From assembly GCA_030248225.1 (NCBI GenBank), contig JASANE010003602.1:1-64000 (forward strand): a stretch of 64,000 bases of DNA, in the 5' to 3' direction. Source of the stretch: Trileptium ribeirensis. Lineage: Eukaryota; Nematoda; Enoplea; Enoplida; Thoracostomopsidae. This document shows, in pieces, positions 54,717 through 64,000 of this stretch; positions within the stretch are counted from its first letter, which is position 1, and every line of letters begins with the position of its first letter. The position numbers and the translations under genes were made by a program. The notes beneath the pieces are model-generated. The model was not told the DNA's origin and did no database searches. It saw only the letters and a list, made by a program, of their open reading frames with translations.

Positions 54717-55330
54717 CGTACAAAAGTTTACTGCAATAACATGAAAAAATAATCAGAATATTTAATAGTTTTTTCGTGACAATTTATATTTCGTCTCTCC
54801 CTTAAAATTTTTATTGATTGATTTATTAATCCATTTATTAATTTATTTAATCCAGGATGTGCCACTGATTAAAGGTTTACTGGATTTTTATATTATAGGC
54901 GGCAAAGAACCCTCTTTTTCAGGTTCTAGCTCGACTCGGCTCTTCGTGAACAGTATTGGGCTCGACTGTGTTCGGCCCTGCCGATAACAATCTAGGATCA
55001 GCTCTCAGGCCCCAACAATTCAGAGAAAGCTGTGGCGCTTCTGGGGGGGGGCTGCGGCGCCACGGGAGGCGGTTGGCGCGGCGCCTATTGACGGCGCTTC
55101 GGAGCGACCAGCACAGGAGATTGACTGCGGCGCATAGTGGGATGGAGGCGCCTCGGTGGGGGAGGAGGGTGGGATGTAGTATCTCGGAGGAGGGGGGGCT
55201 GCGGTGCCTGGGGGGGATGGCGGTGTCAAGGAGGTGGGGTCTGGTTCCTTAGGGGGCGCGCGACACCTCTTTGGGAGGACTGTGCCCCTCGCGGGGATAC
55301 GACGCCTCGGAAGTGCGGCACCTGAGGTTT
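54717..55330. other. Spacer with G-rich tract
   Basis: 54717-54950 is AT-rich without features. From about 55040 to 55270 the plus strand has many runs of G (ggggggggg at 55045, gggggaggagggtggg, ggagggggggctgcgg), enough for G-quadruplex formation; the minus strand reads as Pro/Ala-rich frames by composition only. Confidence 0.6.
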
Positions 55331-56200
55331 TAGAGGGTCGTTAGCGGGCGCCCATGTGCTTTAGAGCTGAACCTTATAGTTTTAAATTCCTGGAGCCACA
55401 CCGTGAACGTGAAGACTTGGTAAATTTATTACCATGAATAAAATAGCCTTAGTGCTAAGACTTAGCCTAAGTGCGTAATGTCTAGGCAAAATGTTCTATT
55501 GTATGCACTGATCGTTAAGCCTAGAAAAAGTATTGTAAGGCGAACTTGCACCCTTTTAAAACCCATATAATGGGTATAAAAGTTTATTATAATAATTGTA
55601 AAAATGGTATTAATGATATAGTAGGAAAATTAAATAAAAATCAAACCCGAGGCCTTTCGGAAGACTTTGAAATGTGAGTTTTCGAATCTGTTTTTTGCCT
55701 GGCGATAAGGGTTGTAAAAATCTTTACGATGTCGTTTATGACCATGTCATTGCATTTATCACCCATATATCAAGTTTAGAAGCTTTTAAAAAGTATTTAA
55801 ATTATTAACTACTTGGAAAAGGATGAAAAAGGTGTTTGCAAGCCTCTTGCCAAACTAACCGCGCCATTTTTCACACCCACTAACTGTAGTTGTTTTGAAA
55901 AAATTGAATAGATGGTTTTACTAGTTCGAGAAGTAATTTTCAAATTTCGTATACCGCTGCAAACTTGTACACTGCTAACGTTTTATAGTATATGTTGAAT
56001 TCCATAAATAATAAATTATTTTATATTGCATTTAAAAATCCATTGTAAACATGTTTGCCGCTTTTCCGCAATTTTATATTTATAGTTTTATGTTAAAATG
56101 TAACAGGACCGTTCCGGTCCGTTACGTGTGCTTTACAGGAATTCGACGTCACAACCTTGTTAAAACGTCTCAAATCGAACCTGGTGCCATGGTTACTATA
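55331..56200. other. AT-rich spacer, no gene
   Basis: No supported gene. At 56098-56124 is gtaacaggaccgttccggtc followed by cgttac, matching the motif at 43280-43306 that also precedes a short array and a large repeat copy. Confidence 0.55.
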
Positions 56201-56202
56201 AA

Positions 56203-56325
56203 TATTTGGCCAGTTATCAATATTTTGCCAGTTATCAATATTTTGCCAGCTATCAATATTTTGCCAGTTATCAATATTTTGCCAGTTATCAAAATTTTGC
56301 CAGTTATCAATGTCTGATACTGTAG
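56203..56325. repeat. 18-bp minisatellite, six to seven units
   Basis: Unit ccagttatcaatattttg, nearly perfect, with agctatc and atcaaaat variants. Gives an open frame on both strands because 18 is a multiple of three; not regarded as coding. Confidence 0.9.
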
Positions 56326-56399
56326 CAACTTTCTTGTACGCATTTTTGCCATTTATTGCGTGTCATCTTGGACGGGCCCATCAAGGCCCACAGAAAGTT

Positions 56400-59300
56400 T
56401 GATCCAGGTTAAGGTTCAGATTTCGAACGAAGAACGGAACGCAACAAAGTCTTTACTTGGCACCAAGATAAGAGACCTGAACGGAACTCGACCACTAGCC
56501 TTTTTTCCCCATTGAAACTTCAAATTTGTGACCGTCCAGGAATAGGAGGCCACTGGTCGATTGAGCCGGACCGTTACCGCACAAGTGATCAAAACCAAGA
56601 GTATCAATTTTACCTGGGTTAAAAATTATATAGCGTAATGGTCGCGTAAATAAGCTGAAACAGATGGGTTACGGTAGCTTCCGAATATTCGAAAACAACG
56701 GACATCGGGCTCGTTTATCGGCCCGTAACCGTCCAACGGCTGCGATTTCCCGGAAATCTCCCGAGTACTTTCCGATAGAGAATTTTTCGAATGAGGTCAA
56801 AATGTCGCAAATCGCTGGATTATCTCACGAGATATTCTGAGAGCAAACGGGTGAAAGTTCAATTGACAGCCATTACTTACGCTAGGTTTGGCTGGTGACA
56901 ATGGTTCCGAGTAGGTATGACTTAGGTATATATGGATATATAGATATATGTGTGTTGTGTGATTTTCACGCCCCGGTACCTCTATTTTTCCCGCCTCCAC
57001 CAAACAAACCGTGCCTTTTTTCAGCGCCTTTAACGCCCCAAAATTGCCTGACCAGCGTCCTAGCAGCTGGCCTTTCTTCTTACCGTCGAAACATTGACTG
57101 GAATTGTGCGTGCTTCTAAGTAATCTGCCCATTGAGGCATCTAACGAGACCAGACGGGTCTCGACCTGACCAGTCATTCCGCTGTTATATGAGTTATTTT
57201 TCTGTTTTATAATGCATTATGAAAATTCGACATAAAATTCGTCCGTTTGCACCGACCCTGTATTTGACCCTTGACCCTAAATGCGCCCACGCGACCCCTC
57301 ATTCTACTCGCCAGCTTTCGGCGAACATAGCGATATACGGCGGGCCTCTGCATGATTTCCCGCTAGCCCGCTATAACCCGTTAAAATGCCCCTTGTCTGG
57401 AAAACCCAGCTGAAAGTGGGTACAAAACACCCGAAATTTTATGCCTAACTCGAATATAGGCAAATTGCCCCTCGTTGTGTTCGCCACGTCGAGACATCTC
57501 CAAATATACCTGGCGGGTCTCCGTCCGCTGTACCGTTAACACGGGACGGCCGACAAAAGCGCCCCCACCACCATCGACACTCTCTATCTGTAGTGATTTT
57601 AGTGCCATTCTAACCGCTGCCTTTAGGGTAGGGAAATCACCCCTCGTTTGAATCGTCTTTCCGAGGCGAATTAAACGATGCCCGGGGGGCGTCGCTCCGC
57701 CCAACCGTTAGTTCGGGAAAGCCCGCTGATGCCCTGTATACTTATATATGTCGGCACCCAAACGTGGGTCCCGACCCGCCACTACGTCTACCCCCCTCGT
57801 GTTTGGTATCATTCGACCCCGTTCTTCGTCCTGGGACCGAATTTCACCCCAGCCCCTCGAAAATCCAAGGGGTTCCCTTCGGCCCGCTTCCCCTCCCGTG
57901 CCCTTTCTTTCTTCCTCCCCGTGTCCTCGTTTTTCTTTTTCTTTCTCTCTCTAACCGACTTCTTTGGTCGGTTGTCGTCGATGTCGCTGTGGCTTTGTTG
58001 TATTTGTCGTTGTTGTTGTTGCTATTGTCGTTGCTGTGGTCGTGGTTGTGTTGTGGTTGTTGTTGTTGTTGTTTGTGTGTTTCCGATGCGAACTTGAGCG
58101 ACCTTTCTGTCGCTCAGGTCGCCATTGTGTCTTGTGTGTACTGTATGTTCATGTGTTCATGAGTATTCGTGTGTATTTATATGTAAGTATATATATGGAC
58201 TTATCTATAAGGACAATACAAAAACAGGACATACAGGGACAAGACGTACTAGACTGCTCTAAATTTATAAGTTTTACGGACAGACTAGACACGAACGATT
58301 AGGCAGGACGGGGGGTATGTTTAGGACCCTCCCGTGGGTTTCTGAGGTCACCGACTAGGGCTCTCTTGATAGTTATGGGTACAAGGGAATGTGCTGCGCC
58401 CCCAACCGCAAAATGAGCTCATTCCCGCCATCGGTTCCCTCCTTTGGGGCGTCTAAGGACGCCGTGTCATGATATCTGAGGAAACATCAGAATGGAATGT
58501 TTGGCTTTATCTCACAAGCCGACATATAAACGTGCAATGTTTGCACGTTATGGATTTGATAGCAAGATTTAGCCCCAGATGGACTCTTGGGAGGCTTACG
58601 TGTTTGATGGATGGGATTGCTAACTCGTCGAACAATAGAAACTTAGCCTTAAATCGACGTGTTAGCCAACGAAATTTGATGAATGAGGACATGAAGACAG
58701 GACTGACTCGAAACAAGGACAGATTCTCAGCTTATTCCAAGCAAATCTATGGGTAGATGTTGAGTTTCGAATTTCAAATTTGACGGGTGATCCAACCATT
58801 TTCGTGGGACAGTTGGAGGATAACGGACAATTTAAGTTAGGTAAGGGGATTAGAGATTTGACGGATGGTTTTTGGGTAAGGAATTTTAAGCTGATTGACA
58901 GGAATTTGAAGATACAGATGGGAATGGGTTCAAAATTTCAAGAAAATTCGGATTAAATCTGCAGATGTTTGACCTCCGAGTATTCGGAGGGTTCAAATTT
59001 GATGTCAGCGATTTCGATTGAAGCCGACTCTCTCTAAAGGGGACCCAGGGTTTTCGATACCTGTCAAAAATAAAATTTGGGGAATTTTCCGATTGGGCGC
59101 CCGGGTTTGAACTTGAAAAAGAGGGCGTCAAGAAATCATCGGCGATTGGATGGCGACAAAATCGCCATCCTAAAATACAGGCAAAAATTTTGAGGCGACG
59201 ACTACCGCGTCGATCTTGGAATCAGTTCGACTTCGGCAGCGCGGAGTTCGGTCGACTTTACTGACCGACTCCGACGCTTTAGTTTCACTGTATGGTTTTA

Positions 59301-59712
59301 CCTCGATTTTTGACTTTCTCGTGCTTTTGTTTTCTCCGTTTGGAATGGGATTCGACGACTGGAGGACCCGCGTGCACATCTTCAGTCTCGCGGAAGGGGA
59401 CTAGCGACTGCTGTCCCGGATCGTCTGTGGTAAGTCAGGAAGAGAACCGAGGACATGGGGTTTATTTTCCCCAGGCATAACTGTAACAGACCATAGCAAC
59501 TTAGTTCGCTGTAGCACGATTTTACACCCTATAGGTTGACTTGACGTTCGCCGTTGGACGTCTCACTTTCCACTCTGACTTGTTACACCTTTACAGGCCT
59601 CTTGACAACCCTCCTTCAGTTGAGTTCCGTTTTGGGCATCTTGAGCGATTGCACAGAAGGTATTAAATTGTGGGCACCAAAGTCGAAGTAGTTCTGATTC
59701 CCCGTGGTCTTA
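56400..59712 (+). repeat. Large unknown repeat, copy B
   Basis: Direct copy of the first part of A, diverged by many substitutions and indels; the matching blocks are listed under copy A. Its right part (59440-59710) is closer to copy C (tcgaagtagttctgattccc) than to A. It is interrupted at gtggtcTTA by the MITE-type end at 59713; A reads on here as gtggtcttaggtagc. Includes a (gtt)n microsatellite at about 58005-58075. Confidence 0.68.
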
Positions 59713-60640
59713 TGCTGCGTTTACGTTATAAGTTGCCCGCCATGTGGAAGTTTTGTCCACGTACAGCCTGCGCAACACCGTTAACCATACATGCCGACGG
59801 TCGGTCATGCCAGGGGTGGTAGAGGCCCCCACGGGGGGGGGTCGCGGCCACCTCAGGGGGGGTAACCCCCCCTGGCCGGTTAAATTTGCCTAGGGGGGGT
59901 CGGTCTCGTGAAGACCTTTTTTTTGATCGTCGGATGTATATTTTTCACCGGATGTATATTTTTTATTGTATATATTTGTATATGGAAATCTCTCAAATTC
60001 AGAAACAAATGAAATGACAACTAAGTAAAAATTGAGCAATTTCATGTGGTATGGGTCTGTGGCATAAGAAAGCTCGCCCGTGGCTTTTGTCTGCTGAGCT
60101 ATCGGGTGCGACTCCTACGGCGATGGAGTGTTCCAGTGCTATTTTAGTGCTGAGTTCGTGGTTAATCCACCGTGGACCATAGCAGACATTCAATGTCTAA
60201 ATCCAGTTAGTATATAAATAAATATTTCGGTTAACTTTTATTTCAGGGAATGACGTGTTTCAACAAAAAGCTTTCCACAAATTTACAGCTGCATATGCAC
60301 CACTAGCAACAAGCAGGTACAATTTGCGCAAGTTTTGTGCTGCGCACCCCGGGGGGGTGGTGCGCTCCCCCAGGGGGGTAACCCCCCCTGGACTTTTCGG
60401 CCTCACGGGGGGTCCTGACCTCCGGGGGGGGTTACCCCCCCTGCCGGCATGTATGCCGTTAACGATATAGTGTACAGAGCACCAACACTGTATTCTAAGC
60501 AGTTTTGTATGGTGTTTCGAACACCATTAGCATTTATGTATGGTGCCATGGACACCGTAAACTTCTGTCTAGTGGTGATGAAAATCCTTTGGCAAGAAGC
60601 CTTGCTGTTTTTTCCGTTGTAGAGAGTTTATATGTAATAA
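59713..60640. mobile_element. Third Harbinger-like end with nested G-rich inverted element
   Basis: Starts TGCTGCGTTTACGTTATAAG right after a TTA, the same terminal motif as MITEs 1 and 2, and continues catgtggaagttttgtccac; no matching right end was found. Inside, gttaaccatacatgccg (59778) and its inverted counterpart cggcatgtatgccgttaac (about 60434) bracket a segment with long G and C runs (gggggggggtcgcgg, gggggggtaacccccc, cccgggggggtgg). Middle part 59930-60330 is AT-rich with two short frames of unknown nature. Confidence 0.55.
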
Positions 60641-63600
60641 CGGTGACGCAGCTGCGTGGCGCAACTTCCTAACACCATGCCCATACGACCCCGGCTATCA
60701 TAACCTCAAGGGTGGACCCTAAGTTTGGCAACTTAGTCACTTTCCTTGGTCAGACCCAAGAAGTTACGGAGCTTAGCAGGCCGCAGGCGCGCTTCACGGG
60801 GTGTGTTCGGACCCCGCCCGATTGGTTGCGCACGTGTCTAGTATCTGGGTATGATTGCTCAGGTCCCCCAGGGAGGTTGACACCGAAACCTGCTCACATG
60901 TCATAATGTCAAACCAATATTCCCTGTCCTAATCTAAAGGAAATTGTTTTACCTAGCGTGAGCTAAAGTAAAATGCGTGATAAGTTTGGTTTTGTAGGGT
61001 AAATTTTGAGTTTCTCTTAGTTTATTCTCTGCGGAACACTTTATCCGGTGTAGCCATATGGCCCCCACAGGGTTCCGACGTGCCCTGAGAGTTTAACGTC
61101 GGACTATCTATTCTGTAATGTGGTAACTTGACTGAGTTAGTATCGAGTGCTGAAGTTCTCCTAATAAATTTTGTCTCCGGTGCGTGTGTAACTATTGAAC
61201 GAGCGACTTTGACACTTAATGTTGAGGACCATTCTCGCTGCAAGGCCAGTACACAACTATGTCAATCTTAGTGACGGACCGCACGTGTCAGGGCTTGGGG
61301 TATTTTCGTCCGCAAGCCGTGGCACGAAGGGTCGGCCTGTCCACTGGGACGCACTTATTACGCTTAGAGATAAACAACACTGGACCCATAATGTAATTTT
61401 CAAGATTTTATTTTTAAAGTACAGTACGGCATCAAAGCATAGACGGGCCAATAGGGCATCATCTTAAACAATAAAGGTTGACCTTGTCGCACCCGTTCAG
61501 TCCCTTGTCTATGTCCGCAAAGGAAGCGGGGCGATGCATGCGAATGAGTTCCCGGAAATACCGGACCAAAATCTGAACCCGAGACGTCCAAGGTGGAGCG
61601 TTAACTATGTCAGCTATAGCTCGGATTACGCGTTCTGGCGTGCTTCGAAATTCGCTCTTAATAGCGCGCGGCGTTTTACGCACTAAGAAGGCCGTGCGGG
61701 GAGGGGAGGGGCTTCGTTTTCATCGAGGGGCTTCAATAGAGAAGGGGCCTGAATCCGGGTACGAAAACATGGGTATACAGTACATGTTAAAACATAGTGA
61801 GGTTAACGAAATCAATTATGACACACGTCATGAAACGGTAAAGTACGAAAATTGCTCGGAGTACAAGCGAGCAGATGCTGACGCTCATGGTACAACAAGT
61901 AAGGCGCCGGCTTGGCAGTCAAACGTTAAAAACTCCGGCCGATGCCTTCCTAGTCCCGCAAATCCGGTCTAGTATCCTTATCGAGTCTCTCACAACGTTT
62001 CGTCTATAGGCCCGATTTTGCTCCAATTGATAACCACTTTTGCTCGGTGTCACTAACAGACCGGCCGGGAATCGAGATTTCGCCTCGTGTCATTAAAATT
62101 CCGTAAGCGGTGAGATTGGGACAGGGCGGCTCATTTTGGTGGTGGAGCACTAGTTGAGCTACCTTATATCGGCAGGGGACGTGGTTTTAATCACTGTGGA
62201 GGATCGCCCCCAGCTACGTTTTCGACAGCCGAAATGGAGGCGTGGGCACGGGCGAGTGTCGTCTTTGGCGATTTTCTGGGCGAAAAATGTCGCGCTTTGA
62301 AATATTCGGACGAATTTCCGTGCCCGTCCCATAGCTGGGACTAGTTTGCGCCCTACAGGGTCTGGGCATCTTCTTTTGGGCTTGTTTTGGGTGGTTCCTT
62401 TCTTTCCTTTTCTTGCTTTGTTTCTTTTGTTTCCTGTGTCGCCGTTATCTTTGCCGTCCTCTCTCTATCTAGCTCATCCTATTGCTTTAATACACTGTAC
62501 GCATTATCTTTGTACAGTGCCTCGACTGCACTATCGAAATTGTGCAGTCGAGTTATCACTAAAATTTTAACTAAACTCGACAGAACTCGATAGTCGAGTG
62601 GATAAGACAGAAATATCTGTAGCGGGCTTAAATTCCCCGTGCAGGATCGAAACCTAACAAGGGAAACTGAAAAAAGGAGAGAGAGAAACAGTAAAACTCA
62701 AGGCAAGGGCCTACATAGTACATAGCCTAACGGGCAACCAGTGGTAAAATAGAAAACTGCTTAAACTCAGCGATCAAGTCGCTCCAAAAAGAAACAGGGG
62801 TTTTGCACTTGCTCGGTTTGGGGTCAAAATGATTCGCGAGAGGTCGCGATTTTCTTTTGTTTAAATTAAGATATTGGAGCTTTGTTTCTAGCGTAGGGGT
62901 GCCGTAGCGTACCTTCGAAATGTCAACCCTAACCGGAAACGGCAACTGACTAGGTTGTCAGTTCATTTTAGAGGAAAGGCGATTTTCCTCAATATTGCGG
63001 CCACACTTAACCACGTACATGTGCTAGAGTGAACCTTGGTGGTTTTAATGGTTTGCCTACGGCGTTTTCCGAGGAAAGTACTTTATCGCCGTCAATTTAC
63101 AAAGTTACTGACAAGCGGTGTAGCACGGGGCGGTCGGGATCTCGGGCAGTCTAGTCTACTCTAAACGAGGCTCTTTCAGTCCTTAATAATGGACAACACG
63201 CTTATCCTAACAAATCGAGACTATACCGCAAATCCGTCGATGGTGAGTAAAAGATGCTCCTTCCGGAAAGCCAAGACCTTATGCTCAAGCTGAAATCACT
63301 TAGAATTTGCTTAGTCTTTTATGTTCCCAAAATTTTCTTAGCTCGAGTGATAAATGAAATTTTGGGGCCTCCTAAAGCCCGACAGAGGCTAGTCCTCTGT
63401 CCCTAACTGCAAAGTCAGTCCGAGCTCAAGCAGCGGCATGAGCATCGAAGGGTCCACTAACTGCAAAATTTGTAAGCCATAACCATAATCAAAAACAAGC
63501 ACGTAAGCAAATCCCTAGGGTTTCATGGTGAAATTTTACCGTGGTCAGCTCAGGAAAATTCGACAGCCCTAACTCAAGAGTAATACGTCATGTAAAAACA

Positions 63601-64000
63601 TGGACGAGAGGCGTCCATTCTTGATTTGTCTTACCTATGACCACGGGGAATCAGAACTACTTCGACTGTTGTGTTCACAATCCAACACCCTCCCGTGCAA
63701 TCACTCAACACGTCCCCAAAACGGAACTCGACAGAGGAGGTTTGTCAAAGGCCATGTGAAAGTACATCAGACTAACATGGGTAAACCAGACGTCCTACGA
63801 CGAGCGTGCAGTCGAATTACCGAAACTAAAATCGTGCTCTTAACCAAGTAAAATTGGATGGTCTGTTACATCTTGATCTGGGGAAAATAAACCCCCATAT
63901 GCCTGGTTCACTTCCTGACTTACGATATTCGGTCCGGGACAGCAACTGCTAGTCCCCTTCCGCGAGACGGAAGACGTCTACGCGGGTCCTCCATCGGTCG
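60640..64000 (-). repeat. Large unknown repeat, copy C (inverted, runs off the window)
   Basis: Reverse-complement counterpart of A 46440-49700. Recognisable at 60670-60900 against 49440-49690 (taacaccatgcccatacgac), 61060-61090 against 49210-49240, 62616-62650 against 47850-47880 (cccgtgcaggatcgaaacct), and 63940-64000 against 59340-59410 of copy B. Frames within it are short; no gene supported. Confidence 0.7.

Noticed and set aside
55020..55229. Proline-rich protein on the minus strand
   Set aside because: Low-complexity translation of a G-rich tract; no start context or domain.
59999..60193. 64-codon minus-strand frame and adjacent plus-strand frame 60255-60470
   Set aside because: Read like protein fragments by composition, but no family is recognised and both lie within a transposon-like insertion.

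Overview
The window is repeat-rich eukaryotic DNA, most likely from an invertebrate and probably a nematode. The evidence is a spliced seven-transmembrane receptor gene with short T-rich acceptors, an acceptor-like TTTTTAG ending 10 nt before its ATG (as at spliced-leader sites), a tRNA-derived SINE, several LTR retrotransposons of Ty3/Gypsy type, MITEs, and at least eight different tandem-repeat families. No bacterial-style operon is present. The species assignment is inference only.

Layout. 1-1.8 kb: satellite of about 145-bp units split by a SINE with a 13-bp target duplication. 1.8-4.8 kb: unique AT-rich DNA. 4.8-7.4 kb: 21-bp minisatellite, open in many frames because 21 is a multiple of 3. 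7.8-21.4 kb: one complete five-exon class A GPCR gene (370 codons after joining). All four introns are phase 1 and all are filled by repeats; the intron 2 array repeats the exon 2/intron 2 boundary itself. 21.6-27.7 kb: Gypsy cluster flanked by two identical 137-bp repeats, each carrying a tRNA-Ala(UGC)-like gene. A minus-strand leader-2A-Gag-PR-RT-RH-IN unit meets a plus-strand Pol tail fused to a PWWP domain and followed by an LTR. 28.3-36.1 kb: a complete but decayed Gypsy element (minus strand) with LTRs, 4-bp AATT target duplication, PBS and PPT. 36-44 kb: accessory DNA with two Harbinger-like MITEs, a 46-bp array and a 34-bp array. 44-49.7 kb, 56.4-59.7 kb and 60.6-64 kb: three diverged copies (A, B direct; C inverted) of a large GC-richer repeat of unknown nature. 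50-54.7 kb: an LTR element with Gag- and Env-like reading frames but no pol.

Most notable is the 28-36 kb element. Upstream of Gag it carries hydrophobic leader segments, a canonical 2A ribosome-skipping motif (DVESNPGP), and directly after it an IMPACT/Yih1-type domain, a family whose known members bind GCN1 and restrain the GCN2 stress kinase. A second, broken 2A-like motif sits just before Gag. Its Pol is followed, in frame after one stop codon, by a PWWP domain. The separate plus-strand Pol fragment at 26.5-27.0 kb has the same PWWP fused without a stop. This suggests a Gypsy lineage that uses PWWP (known in host proteins as a reader of methylated H3K36 chromatin) at the integrase end, where chromoviruses carry a chromodomain, and that acquired a host translation-control domain expressed through 2A skipping. 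Domain identities are read from the sequence; function is inferred.
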